A stretch of 64,000 nt of DNA from Lentinus brumalis. Taxonomy: Eukaryota; Basidiomycota; Agaricomycetes; Polyporales; Polyporaceae. The translations under genes and the position numbers were made by a program. This document shows, piece by piece, positions 42,737-53,569 of the stretch. Below the pieces are notes generated by a model. The model made no database searches. It was not told the DNA's origin and saw only the letters and a list, made by a program, of their open reading frames with translations. Positions within the stretch are counted from its first letter, which is position 1. Each line of letters opens with the position of its first letter. The DNA is taken from positions 248,001-312,000 of the forward strand of contig MARA01000040.1 in the NCBI GenBank assembly GCA_001792895.1, in the 5' to 3' direction.

Positions 42737-44095
42737 TCACGCTGTCTCCTGAGGACGTGCAATAAGCTTGGTCCCGCTGACTTTGAAGGCCTCGAGCCTC
42801 GCGAGACCGTCCGGAATCCCAGCGAGGCCGCCGGGCAGCACTTCGACTTTGTTCGGCTGGGCAGAAGTCAGCATGACCGACTCTCTGATCCTTGCGAGCA
42901 CCGAAGAATCGACAGACCGACCTTGATGATGCCCTTCTCGAGCCACTCTGTCAGTCGCGCGTACAGCTCCTCGCCGCACTTCCTGTTGTCTGGGTGGTGC
43001 ACGTTTCCGAACACGCCCGAGACCTTCTTCCCGTCCCCTTCCTTCTTGAGCTCCGCGGGGACGACCTCCGGCAGGACGAGCACGACTGCGCCGCCCGGGG
43101 CGACCGCCTGGTACGCGAGTGCCTGGGTGTCGGCGAGGGAGATCGCGTCATAGACGAACTCGATCGGTTTGCCCTCAGTGAGCCGCGGGAGCTCCGCGAG
43201 GATGGTGGATGCGGGGAGGACGCGATCGAGGACGTGCGTGGCGCCGAGCGAGGTGAGGAGGGAGGCGTTGTGCGCGGAGGCGGTGGTGATTATGGGCGAG
43301 AAGTTGGCGAGCTTGGCAATTTGGATGGCTGGGTTGGGACCGTCTCATCAGCTTCGCTCATACAGTGCTTATGATCAAGGGATGGTACCGTATTGTCCGA
43401 CGGAGGACGAGCCTCCGATGATGAAGGCTGGCTTGCCGGCGAACTGGGTCGTGCCGCCTTCGGCCCATGGCGGAGTGAAGCGCAGGGATTTGTCGGTGTT
43501 GGGGTCTTGGTTGTAGAGCGCGAGGACGACGGTGGCGAGACCGAGCGGGATGGAGGCGGCTTGGTCGAATGAGATGTTGTCTGGGATCTGCAGATCCGCA
43601 TGGTCAAGCCGACGCAGTACTGGAGATCACCACAAGGACACACCTTCGCTGTGATTGCGGCCGGGACGAGGCAGTATTGCTGGAATGTTGCGAGTTCGTT
43701 GTCGAAGTAGCCCTGGAAGACGCTATGTATACAGTCAGATGAGCTCTCGCACGCTACCACGTCTGCTGCACTTCTGTCCGCGACTGCACGTATCCTGCAT
43801 AGGGCGAGTACGATGCATCTCACGACACGTACATTCTGTCGCCCTTCGCGAGCGTTGTGACGTCCGCACCGACCTCCTCGACAGTCCCTGCGCCGTCCGT
43901 GCCGGAGATGAAGGGGTACGACTGGATGATGGAGGAGAAGGGCGAGTCGACGAGCTTCCAGTCGATCGGATTCAGTGCTGCTGATATGATTTTCACGAGG
44001 ACGTCCTTGGGACCCGGGCGTGGGATCGGTGCCTCACCGACGACCCACTGGCCCGCGCGTGCGGTGAGGTACAGGGCCTTCTGCGTTCCGGACAT
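42737..44095 (-). CDS. MDR oxidoreductase (copy 10)
   Basis: Five exons: 44095-43833 (263), 43722-43644 (79), 43587-43389 (199), 43328-42922 (407) and 42856-42737 (120), giving 355 aa. It starts MSGTQKALYLTARAGQWVVG, has NPIDWKLVDSPF, GTDGAGTVEEVG, FQGYFDNELATFQQYCLVPA, IPDNISFDQAASIPLG, the glycine motif FIIGGSSSVGQYG and PNKVEVLPGGL…RPQETA. It is the intact sister of the frameshifted copy 5 (identical exon lengths apart from the lost base) and of the partial copy 1. Substrate unknown. Confidence 0.88.
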
Positions 44096-46183
44096 TGGGC
44101 TGGTGAGTGAGGAGTAACAAGCAAGGGGAATCGATGGCGAGCTTGCGTCGCTGAAATATGTTCGCGAGGCCCATGGGATAGACGTATCCAGATCCCACGT
44201 ATGTGAACGGACACGGAGGTCCGGATACGATCTATTTATGTGGCTCGTTAGTTCGTGCATTGAGAGATCTCTCAGTGTTGGGAATGAGATTACCAAGCTT
44301 CTGCCAGTGAGCGAGTATGCCGCACCATGACTTGCGTTCGGGAGGGAAGACGTACGCGGTTTCTATCATGATTATGGTCAGTGGGACGTCGTCAGAGTCA
44401 CCGAGGCAAACTGGTGTGCGACAGTTCCGCGATGTGGCATGAGTAAGCCTCCGGCTACAAATAAGAGCCGATGAGTCTGGGTTCGCAGAAAGTGATAAGT
44501 ACTACATCCTGGTTGATGTCCACCGTTCAACGCAGAGCCGGAAGTGAAAGGTTGACGTTAGGACTGATCAGATACACCAGTTGTGGAGGGTACTGTGAGC
44601 TACTGCCAATCACCTTGTTCATTCAAACAGGCTTCAGTCTGTTCCCCTGCCATGGAGTGACTGGTGTTCCGCTACGAAGGTAAGCATACGCACATTCTTC
44701 TCGACAAGCTTAGCAGCTCGCAGACCAGGGTGAACGCTAGGTTCGCGGAGCTCGCAAGGAGTCGGAGGCTTCGGAGTTGGCGACTTGGTCCAGCTGGAAC
44801 AGAGCTGAACCGTAACGCGCTGGCCGGAGTACGTGGTCGGCCCGGCGGCCCGGGAGTGGCTGAAACTCGTCGGCAGAGAGCGCTAGCGGTCAGCTACATA
44901 TTTGGCACTTGACTTATAGGCGTAGCGGCGCCTCGGAAATTAATTGAAATTAATTAAATTAATTCACGGCCCGCAGGCCGTGCAAGCTCTCTATGGCTCC
45001 CCTCAACAAACATTAATTTTGTGACACCTCGGGCACGTTGAAGGCCATAATCTGCGTCTTTCTGAGGTCTTTGCGAGGTTGACCGATGGTTCTTTCCGGC
45101 GCTGACGCGCCGGGAATCGTGCAACAGCGGTACCGGGCGCGCTTGCGCAGATTTGGTGCATTTTTGTGGGCTTCACCTGCGTTACAAACCTCTTTGAAAG
45201 CTCTCATGCATGTATGTATACAGTCTTAAGTGTTATTTATGGCACGATGCCATGCAGGGGAGGCTCGCAAGCCCATATGATGTGCTAAGCGCCTAGCAAT
45301 CAGCAGTGCCACCGCGAATTAATTGTTTCGCCTCCTGCCTGGGATCCCGTCCTACATCAATACCCTCATTCTGTTGGCACATCCTGTCCTCACATCTAAC
45401 CGGTTTTTTGAGCTCAAAAGCTGCAGAAACGAGGCGGGAATTCAAGTACGAACATCGGGTGGCTGATTGTTTACTTGAGTTACTTGTTGCCAAATGTAGT
45501 AAGTCAAATTCAAACTCAGTCAAGTCAGGTCTGCGCTACGCCTATATCAACATATCTACCCTCTCCTCCAGTCTCCTCCTCGACTACATCGCTCTTTCAA
45601 CTCTCTCTGCGCTACGGGAACATACTGCTTTTCCTTTTGATAGCTTCTGTGCCACTACTGTTGCATGAAATACCGGATTGCAATTTCAACGACGAGCACG
45701 TCTTGAGCAGCGAGACTGGAGTGGGTCTTCGTTCTCATTCGCCTAGCATACGATCGTGCCATGCAGTATCTGCTGCGGTCAGTAGGACGTCTGAGTACAC
45801 GACTCGGAGACAGGTATGACACATGCGAACTCCTAGTGTGCCCACCTTAACCACCCCCGTCCTCAGTTCCAATGGACTTGACGCGTTCGCGAGACCTTCA
45901 CCGACGTGCCTTGGCTGGCGTCGCCAAGGGCAGCGATATGTATGTACCCTAAATATGCGTCGTGCTGGAGCGTGTCCGGCGATCTGTCAAGGTGGGCGGC
46001 TACCATTCAGAGGCCAGTCATTGTACCAGACTAACCGCTTAATATCAGGGCTTCGTGAGAAGTAGAACCATGGAGAGCGACTCATTGGGCGGCGAGGACG
46101 TACTCTGACGGTAACTCTCTCGTCTGCTTGTTCTGTTCGTCCTGTGTAAGTAACCTCGTCCCTCTCAGCGAGCATTCTGTAAG
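44096..46183. other. intergenic region
   Basis: About 2.1 kb without a supported gene. It contains the A+T-rich hairpin segment listed separately. Confidence 0.5.
44935..45320. other. A+T-rich, hairpin-bearing segment, possible non-autonomous mobile element relic
   Basis: It begins with AATTAATTGAAATTAATTAA, then the perfect hairpin CACGGCC-CGCA-GGCCGTG and, further on, CCGGCGC-TGAC-GCGCCGG. The AT-rich motif GAATTAATT recurs at about 45316. Base composition differs from the surroundings. No transposase or terminal duplication was found. Confidence 0.3.
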
Positions 46184-48047
46184 ATGGCCCATACTGTCAA
46201 CCCGCTCGGATCTTTCTCAATATCTGAATGCATCGAGGTAAGCATAAGTGAGAGTCTCTACCCACATTAGGATCGTGTCTGACTTTCTCTGGTGTCAGGC
46301 CTGCGCAGGTGCGGAGGACCACGGCCAGCTGGAGGATCGGCCTTTCCGCGTACTGGCGTCCACGGCTGCTGGTGCCCCGTACGAGCTCGTATCCTACACT
46401 GGACAGCCTTATGTCGCCATCAGTTACTGCTGGCCCAGCCACGACTTCAAGCGCATCGGTGTCAGCAATCACCCAAGTCAGATAGTCACTCGAGGTGGTG
46501 TCATACAATCCGACCACTTCTCGCAGTTCATGGCACGGGCAATCGAGGTCCACAGAGCTGCGATAGGCTTTAGTGCGGCCGTCTGGATAGACACCCATTG
46601 CATCAATCAGAGCGACGAGGAGGAAAAGATGGCGCAGGTTGCGATCCTCCACCGCATATACGCACACGCACAGACGACTCTGATCATGCTCGAAGACATC
46701 GCCCTCACCGCGAACGAGCAACGTGCGCTCAAGCGCTTCCGCATCTCCCAGGAGACTGTCGCCCTTGTCCGTCGCGTGACGTCCGCGAGGTGGTTCACTC
46801 GTGCCTGGTGCTCGCAGGAGCTCGTACTGAGCGCGCGAACGGTCTTTTTCGTTCACGACGCTTCCAATCCCGGAAATGCCATCCTTGTTCCTGCGGAGTC
46901 CCTGTGGCACCTGATGGACGCCGCTCGGAACTACGATCGCTCGATCCCCCTCTTCAATGTCCCTCGCGGAGGTATCTCGACGACCATCAGGCTCTTCACT
47001 AAGACCATGGCGTATGCACTCAGCATCGTATACTACCTTGGGTGCAGCGACGAGTACGACAAGATATCCCTCGTTTGCAACATCTTGCGCTTTACCTATC
47101 GCTTCGGCGCCCGCCCCAGTGCGTTCGGCCTGGATAGCGGAAGCCTCCCCGTTATACGCCTCAATGTGCTCAAGATGGCGAATGTCATAGCGATCGGCCG
47201 GAGAGAGTATTCCATGCTTCTGGCGAACCATGGTCCTGGGAACCCTCTTCAAGGCCAGACCGGCTTTGGATGGGCTGGAGTTCCTGTGCCGGGTGACAGG
47301 ATCTCGGAGCTCTGGGCAGCGAAGGACTACGAAGTCGACTTGGATCGCGATATCCTCGTAATTGAATCCGGACTCCTCGTCCGCGGTATCCTCGCGCAAA
47401 TTCTACAAGGTCATACCTGGGTCGTACATCGGGACGCTGTCGGTCTTCGCGTCACCGTGGATACGCAGACGTGGTCGGTCTCCTCCATTACCATGGTACA
47501 CAGCTCTTGGACTTCAGCAGGAGACGCTCAGGCTCTCCACGACTTGCTCCTCGCCCTTGCCACTGCTGTTGAACACGCCGGGTCCGATATTGAGCTCCAC
47601 GCGCGTGTGGCTATCGCGTACCTCCTCGCAGAACCCGATTACCGATACCAGCCCGCGCCTATACCCGGGGACCTGCGAACGCTCCTGCGGGGCGTGCTCG
47701 GAGAACCGGTCGGATGGTTGCGTGATATTGCGAGCGCGATGAAGTTTATCTGGCGGGACGAGGAGCGTGCCTCGTTTTGCACCGTTTTGCTGAGCGAGGG
47801 CAGCATCCTCCTCGTCAGCGGGAACGCTACTGATCTTCCAGATGGGCTGTCTGGGAAGACGCTGTTCCAGCCCTTCGTCGCACGACCCAAGCTGTTCTCC
47901 ACTCCCATGGTGCTGACCGCCAACTCGATGATCCTCGAGAGCTTGCCTTCGCTCGAGGAGACACATAAGTGTGTCGGCTGTGTGAGGGGACTGGGGATGA
48001 TTTTGGAGGCGCACTTGGGTGCGGAACAGCAGCTGCGGATCATCTGA
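46184..48047 (+). CDS. HET-domain (heterokaryon incompatibility) protein
   Basis: Two exons: 46184-46237 and 46299-48047, giving 600 aa starting MAHTVNPLGSFSISECIE. The HET domain is complete: YVAISYCW at about residue 56, VWIDTHCINQSDEEEK with the helix HRIYAHAQTTLIMLED at about 107-140, and RWFTRAWCSQEL at about 182. The rest lacks recognisable repeats (no WD40, ankyrin or NACHT part). HET proteins trigger cell death or incompatibility reactions when non-self is sensed in filamentous fungi. That is established mostly for ascomycetes; basidiomycete members are numerous but little studied. The gene stands alone, about 440 bp before the LINE insertion. Confidence 0.88.
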
Positions 48048-48182
48048 ACCTTCTTCCGAGGTGTGGTATGCGGAACAAGGAAGCGGATGCGTGAGATATC
48101 TGGGCGGCGATATGTCAATGAACGTCAATGTAGGTTACAAGGGTAGCTCTCTCATTGCATCGCCCTGACTTTACTTGCTATG

Positions 48183-48498
48183 CTATCCAGACCATCTCCC
48201 CTGCTCTGCAAGCAACTGCACTCTTTGGATCCACCGTCCTATGCTAGCTTCCATGATTGTCTGCACTTCGTCCTCGTGCTCGAAGTCTACGTAAACCGCC
48301 GTGCCTCGTGTCATGAGAGCGCTTCGCCCGAAGACCGTAATTACTGTATTGTACTCCGCCGTGACCGTTGCGCCCTTGGAGCACACAGCCCCCGCCGACA
48401 AGGACGTCCGCCTAGACATGCGTGGCTCAGGCCCTCCGAGCGTCGTCGGATTGGAATCCGCACTCGACCTCCTCGCGACGATCACTGTTTCAATTGTT
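48183..48498 (-). pseudogene. 3' part of a small reading frame split by the LINE insertion
   Basis: A minus-strand frame reads from the insertion site to TAG at 48183, including GTAVYVDFEHEDEVQTIMEA. If the LINE and one target duplicate are removed it joins, in frame, the ATG-started frame at 60334-60268, giving a protein of about 120 aa. No family recognised. It may be a real interrupted host gene or a chance open frame. Confidence 0.35.
48482..48498. repeat. target-site duplication, left copy
   Basis: TCACTGTTTCAATTGTT, identical to 60268-60284. Confidence 0.9.
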
Positions 48499-48525
48499 TT
48501 TTTTTTTTTTTTTTTTTTTTTTTTT
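48499..48525 (-). other. poly(A) tail of the LINE
   Basis: Uninterrupted T run on the plus strand (29 T including two shared with the target duplication), followed at 48526-48656 by the short 3' UTR. Confidence 0.9.
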
Positions 48526-48656
48526 GTGGTGCTAGCTTAGTATCTAGAAATTAATCTCATACTAAGTTACGCAGGTTCCGAAGCACGAATCTTCCTACAC
48601 CACGCCGGGGTAATGCATTACGCACACCTTCACAGGTAGTGTGGGACTCCAGGATG

Positions 48657-50039
48657 CTACCCAACGCCCTCCCCGCGCTGGTCTTCCTGTATACCCACTA
48701 AAACCCCCGGCTTACCGATCCAGTCTTCCGGCAGACTTTCGCGATTCAGGATCAGTGCATCCCATGTCCTGAGGACCATTTCTCGTGTAAGTGCCCTTTT
48801 CTGTAGCCTCTTCGCAGTCAGTCCCTGGTCGATTCGGAGCCTCCTGTTCAGTGCAGCGTGCCATCGCGCACAGATGGCTTTCTCGTGTAGCCATTTTTCC
48901 GGATCGTTTTCGTGTTGTATAACTCTTTCGCACCGCAGTTTCCATATGAGGTGCACCGCCTCCATGAGCAGTATTCGTGCCAGCCGTTGTTTGCCAGTCG
49001 GGCACTTCTCAGTCAGCTCTCGTAGGGAAAGTGCCGGCGCCCCTAGAACAACACCGTACGTCTTTCCAAAATCCGGCACGCCCGCCTGCCGCATCAGGCG
49101 GTCTACGCACGCCCATACCACCGCCTGTCCCGGGGCGTCGCACTCTACCAGGATGTGCTCTAGGGACTCCGTAGTCCCACAGCACGCACACTGTGCCCTC
49201 ATCTCACACTGCGGTATGTGTGTCCAGAACTTCCCGACTCTCAGGGCGTTGTGCAGCGCCTTCCACCAGAAATCCCGCATTCGTCGCGGCACTGTTACAT
49301 CCCGCACACCCATCCAGAGTGTTGCTTCCGTCGGCATCGTCCTGGTTTCGTGCTGTAGTGATGCGCGAACCTGGTCCAGAGACCTCGCAGTTGCTAATCT
49401 CTCGCCCTTGTCCTTCTGCAGCCGTATCCCCTTATACGCCAGTCGCTGCGTCAGCCATCTCAGGCTTGCCCCGCGCCGTAGGTATCCCTCCTGCAGCCGG
49501 GGAAGGCTATCTGAGCGCTCCTTTTTCGCACCAGCCTTCGCCAGCGCGTCTGCACCCACGTTTCCTGCATTTCCACTGTGGCCTTTGACCCATCGCAGCG
49601 ATGTCGGCGCAGATCGCGCCCTTAGTCGCGCAACCGCGTCCTGCATTGCTCCTGCATTCGCCACATCCAGCCAGCCTCTCCGTTCCCATTTGGGCAGGTG
49701 AATAGTGAGTCCGTCAACTACGTACTTCGAGTCCGAGACAATGTGCAGGGGAGCGAACGGCGGCACTGCCGCCACCGCCGCTGCCACCGCATGGATCTCA
49801 GCGACTTGGTTCGATTGATGGAGTGTTGATGGCACCCTCACAGCAAGGTTTCGTTCGTCGCCATCGCCAAACCACACCCCGCTTCCGGCTACGGCTACTC
49901 CCGTACCGTTGGCGTCGCACGAGCCATCTGTGTGTACCTCGGTTTCCTCCGCACGGAGCTCATATGGACGCGGCGGTCTTCTCACTGCAGCACTCCTTTG
50001 CGGGAGCTCAGTGTCCACGAAGACTCTGAATGTGTCCAC
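48657..50039 (-). CDS. LINE RNase H and zinc-finger-like ORF
   Basis: 460 codons from the GTG at 50039; the frame is open further upstream, to where ORF2 ends. RNase H catalytic residues are visible: TDGSC (Asp), NQVAEIHA (Glu), VSDSKYVVDG (Asp) and NVGADALAKAG (Asp), with the supporting WVKGHSGN. After it comes FWWKALHNALRVGKFW…CACCGTTESLEHILVEC, a pattern of the zinc-binding region found after reverse transcriptase or RNase H in many LINEs. It removes RNA from the RNA/DNA hybrid during reverse transcription. In most related elements this domain is the C-terminus of ORF2; here it is in a different frame, starting about where ORF2 stops. Confidence 0.82.
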   Translation of the reverse strand: MDTFRVFVDTELPQRSAAVRRPPRPYELRAEETEVHTDGSCDANGTGVAVAGSGVWFGDGDERNLAVRVPSTLHQSNQVAEIHAVAAAVAAVPPFAPLHIVSDSKYVVDGLTIHLPKWERRGWLDVANAGAMQDAVARLRARSAPTSLRWVKGHSGNAGNVGADALAKAGAKKERSDSLPRLQEGYLRRGASLRWLTQRLAYKGIRLQKDKGERLATARSLDQVRASLQHETRTMPTEATLWMGVRDVTVPRRMRDFWWKALHNALRVGKFWTHIPQCEMRAQCACCGTTESLEHILVECDAPGQAVVWACVDRLMRQAGVPDFGKTYGVVLGAPALSLRELTEKCPTGKQRLARILLMEAVHLIWKLRCERVIQHENDPEKWLHEKAICARWHAALNRRLRIDQGLTAKRLQKRALTREMVLRTWDALILNRESLPEDWIGKPGVLVGIQEDQRGEGVG

Positions 50040-50134
50040 TATCCCTCCGTTATCAGTGATAGTCGGGTCAAAGAGTATCCGTCCTTCTTCAGCCCGGGCG
50101 TCAACATTTGACTTCAGTCGTCGCGACGTGAGAG

Positions 50135-53100
50135 TCAGGCCATCCCCGGCCGTCCCGCGTCCGACTCCTTCCAGATCGGCATCAGGTTCTCAGCAAGTTT
50201 CGCAGCCGCCACGGCACAGCGGTGCGGGTTCTCGCACCTCCGCAGTCTCCTATCCTCGTCGCACGGGGTGCACGCGCATTTCTGCGTTGCCCGGTGCAGC
50301 CCCTGCTGCCCTCCCGCACGGGGAAGTCTATCTCCAACCCGGGCCGCGTCCAGGACAGTTATGACGTGGTGGTTTTCCCGGAGGCACCTAGCCGCTTTGC
50401 TATTCGCCGTGCTACGTCCCTCCGTCTTCCCAAGGTGGTACCATGCAGGCATCGCGAGCCTCAGCTCTCTCGATGGGTTTGGTGCATCCACCCGTACCCC
50501 ATACTTGTCAGCTGTTCGTACCATTCTCCTTAGGTCTTCAGGTAGCCCTGTGTGGCGCATGCTCACTTTCCAAGTCTGCAGGAAAACATTCACTTTTGCG
50601 TTGTCTTCAACACACCTCGAGGCCGCGGTCACTGCTCTGCCCAGTAGTGCGTCCGCCACGTATGCCCACGTGGGGCGCGTCGGGGTCAGGTTCAGGTACT
50701 CCCTTAGCCACACCAGGTCAATGGCCTCGTTCCGGGCCTCTATGTCCAGCAGGTTCAGTCCACCCTCTCGGAGCGTCTTATGGAGGGTGTCCTGGGATAT
50801 TCTCGGGTGAGCATCGCCGTTCCACACAAACGCTACCGCCACATCATGCAGCTTCTTCTCAATGGTTTTCGGCATAGTTTGGGCCCTCGCCAGGAATTGC
50901 GTTCTACCTCCCAGCTCCATACCAACCGCAAGCTTTCTGCCGTACATAGTCGGTCTTCTCAGTCCCCATCTCGCAAGTCTCGCCTGGACCGTTTCCACTA
51001 TCGCTGTCCAGGGCGTGGTTGGATCGGTCTCGTTCCCTATCCATGCTCCTAGGGATCGTATCGCCACCCCGTCCGCCACAATTCTGGCTCCCACTGGCAG
51101 TGAGGTGGAGATCATTGCGGAGGACGTTCTCGCCACTACCTGCGCTCGGAAGGTCTTTGAGCCAATCGGTATGTACTCAGTTTTGTCATCATTGAATTTT
51201 GCGCGCGCCGCTGCGCACCAGCGTCGCAGGACGTCGAAGAGTTCGTCGCAGCTATCATCTTCGCTGAGGTATGTCGTCGTGTCATCTGCAAACAGTTTCG
51301 CAACCAGTCTCTCCGCCGTTCCCGGGATCTGCAATCCCCTTAGGTTCGACACCCGCAGCATAGCCGCAAGTGGCTCTATGGCAAGATCAAAGAGCAGGCA
51401 CGACATCGGGTCGCCCTGTCTGACTCCCCGCACAACGCGGAACCACTCACTTAGCACTCCATTCACAACTACCGTGCTGTTCGCCACCGCGTACAGGTTG
51501 CGGATGGTTCGGATGAGACGCTCCGGGAAGTTAAAGCGTTCCAGGACCTGCCATAGGTATGTATGGTCAATTTTATCGTATGCCTTCTCTTGGTCAAGGG
51601 CTACTATCATGCCGTTCTTCTCTTCCGCCTCTGCATAGTCAATAATCAGCTTGTTCAACTTGATGTGATCAAATATCTGCCGGCCCGGCACAAAGCCTGC
51701 TTGGTCCGGGTGGATAAGCTTCGACGCAACTTCTGCAATCCGCATGGCGAGCACCCGGGTCATCACTTTATAGTCTGAGTTCAGCAGGGTAATCGGCCGG
51801 TAGTTCACTATCTCCCGAGTGTCCTTCTTCAGCTTATAGATTGGACAGATCCAACCGTCCGCAAATCCCGTTCCGTCCACGATGCCGTGCTGTTCCACGT
51901 CGTTGAACACCTTCTGGAGGGCCTTGACCACATCGAAGGCCGGTTTCTGCTTAGCGACATCCACTGTGTGGCGGCGCGCCATGTTCTTCCATATTTCCGT
52001 CGGTATGCCGTCCAGACCTGGAGCCTTTCCGTTCGCGGATTCTCTCACAGCGCTCGCGATTTCATGCTGCTTAATCTTCTTGCCCATTTCACCCTTCTCG
52101 GCGGTCGACAGGCCCGTCTCAACATACTTGAGCACAGTCTCACAATCCCGGACCTGTTGTTCTCGGCATACTCCCAGGTCCTCCTGCAGCCCATCATAGT
52201 GCAGTTTTGCGATGCGAGCCATTTCGTCAGATCTCGTAACGGTTCGTTTCGTTCCGTCCTCTCGCGTCTCGAGGAGCTCGTGGATGACAGTGCTTGGCAG
52301 CGGCGTAGCGTTCAGCTTTGTCCAGTACTTGCATATCGTTTCGCCCTGTGCCCAGTCGTTCACCGCCACTACAAGTCGCTTCCTCCCAAACCTACGGAGC
52401 TCAAGATCAATGAGCCGCTCCTGCATAATGGCTACGTCGTTTTTGAGGTCCTCCGCGGCAGCGTTGCCCTCTCTCAAGCGTTTGGCAATGTCAGTCTTCA
52501 GCGCCGCGATTTGTTTGTCCAGCTTTGGTACGCTCTGCTTTGCGCGCCGCTTCGCAGCTTCTACAACGTCGTGCTTAAAGCTAGCATGCAGGGTTTGCGG
52601 GTTTACCGAGTCTGATCGCCGGCCGTCCAGTTCGTCGAGTTGCGTCTGGAACTTCATTCCCATGTCATGGAGTTCGTCCAGGAACTTCTTGTCAGATAGG
52701 AGCGACTGTGGGATAGCCCACCGTCCCTTCCCGATATGTGGCGCTTCTGTGTTCGCCAAGGACACGGTGACCATCCGGTGGTCGGTCGGGATTCCCGGTC
52801 CTCGAATCTCCCAGTCATTAGCTTGGTTCATCGTGTCCCGTTTCACATAGATCCGGTCGATGCGGGACTGGCTCCCGGTCGCGCGCTGGAGGTATGAGAA
52901 TCCTCGCTCCCTGGGTGCCCGCTCTCTCCAGCCGTCAACAACGTCCAGGCTGATCTTGAGTGCTGCCAGCTGCTCTCCGGCCTCCTGAGCATCCCTTCGC
53001 GGTGGGAGGCGGTCTATCGCCTCCTCTACCATGTTGAAGTCGCCAAGGAGCACATCAATCCTCCCTCTTCTTCTCTGCGTGAGCTCACTTTTCGTGCGCA

Positions 53101-53569
53101 CCCAGAACTCCGCATTCTCCCGCATATCATTGGGTGCGTAGACGTTCAAGATCTGCAGCGTCCGGCTTCTCGTCCAGGGTACACGCAGTATCGCCGCTCT
53201 ACCCGGTTGCACAGAGACCAGGGTTGCCGTCTCTGCATCTACCAGCCGTCGGTTCAATGCGAATGCAATTCCTCTGGCCCCGGTCGGATTCTCGTCGTCT
53301 ATACACGCAAGTACTCGCATAGTTGCTTTAAAGACCTCGTTCAGGGCATCCACTCTCTCTTTTGTCAGGTGCGTTTCTTGCAGTGCCAGGATGGCGACGC
53401 GCTCATCCCGGATCACTTGGTTCAAGCTCCACCACTTCTCTGGCAGTTGCGTTCCTCGCGCATCCCCGAAGCCCCTCATATTCAGCGTAGCCACCGTTAT
53501 ATGTGCCCTTGTTCTTCTCGCTTTCTTCCGTTGCACGCGCTGGCCAGTTTCCCGTTCAGCGCTATGCAT
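50135..53569 (-). CDS. LINE ORF2: endonuclease and reverse transcriptase
   Basis: An ATG-started intact frame of 1144 aa. Residues about 25-270 are an exonuclease/endonuclease/phosphatase-type endonuclease: VATLNMRGFG, ILALQETHL, LLGDFNMV, SRIDRIYV and the terminal TDHRMVTVSL. Residues about 500-800 are the reverse transcriptase: WICPIYKLKKDTREIVNYRP, GFVPGRQIFDHI, ALDQEKAYDKIDH, RGVRQGDPMS and the active-site box LFADDTTTYL. The endonuclease nicks target DNA, and the reverse transcriptase copies the element RNA from that nick. The stop codon TGA lies immediately before the RNase H frame. ORF1 ends 660 bp upstream of this start. Confidence 0.92.
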   Translation of the reverse strand: MHSAERETGQRVQRKKARRTRAHITVATLNMRGFGDARGTQLPEKWWSLNQVIRDERVAILALQETHLTKERVDALNEVFKATMRVLACIDDENPTGARGIAFALNRRLVDAETATLVSVQPGRAAILRVPWTRSRTLQILNVYAPNDMRENAEFWVRTKSELTQRRRGRIDVLLGDFNMVEEAIDRLPPRRDAQEAGEQLAALKISLDVVDGWRERAPRERGFSYLQRATGSQSRIDRIYVKRDTMNQANDWEIRGPGIPTDHRMVTVSLANTEAPHIGKGRWAIPQSLLSDKKFLDELHDMGMKFQTQLDELDGRRSDSVNPQTLHASFKHDVVEAAKRRAKQSVPKLDKQIAALKTDIAKRLREGNAAAEDLKNDVAIMQERLIDLELRRFGRKRLVVAVNDWAQGETICKYWTKLNATPLPSTVIHELLETREDGTKRTVTRSDEMARIAKLHYDGLQEDLGVCREQQVRDCETVLKYVETGLSTAEKGEMGKKIKQHEIASAVRESANGKAPGLDGIPTEIWKNMARRHTVDVAKQKPAFDVVKALQKVFNDVEQHGIVDGTGFADGWICPIYKLKKDTREIVNYRPITLLNSDYKVMTRVLAMRIAEVASKLIHPDQAGFVPGRQIFDHIKLNKLIIDYAEAEEKNGMIVALDQEKAYDKIDHTYLWQVLERFNFPERLIRTIRNLYAVANSTVVVNGVLSEWFRVVRGVRQGDPMSCLLFDLAIEPLAAMLRVSNLRGLQIPGTAERLVAKLFADDTTTYLSEDDSCDELFDVLRRWCAAARAKFNDDKTEYIPIGSKTFRAQVVARTSSAMISTSLPVGARIVADGVAIRSLGAWIGNETDPTTPWTAIVETVQARLARWGLRRPTMYGRKLAVGMELGGRTQFLARAQTMPKTIEKKLHDVAVAFVWNGDAHPRISQDTLHKTLREGGLNLLDIEARNEAIDLVWLREYLNLTPTRPTWAYVADALLGRAVTAASRCVEDNAKVNVFLQTWKVSMRHTGLPEDLRRMVRTADKYGVRVDAPNPSRELRLAMPAWYHLGKTEGRSTANSKAARCLRENHHVITVLDAARVGDRLPRAGGQQGLHRATQKCACTPCDEDRRLRRCENPHRCAVAAAKLAENLMPIWKESDAGRPGMA

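Noticed and set aside
44935..45320. Helitron 3' end
   Set aside because: A hairpin is present but no CTRRT end follows it and no helicase gene is nearby.
46197..47399. 400-codon minus-strand ORF
   Set aside because: It is the mirror of the HET-domain gene; the plus frame has the family motifs and the minus frame has none.
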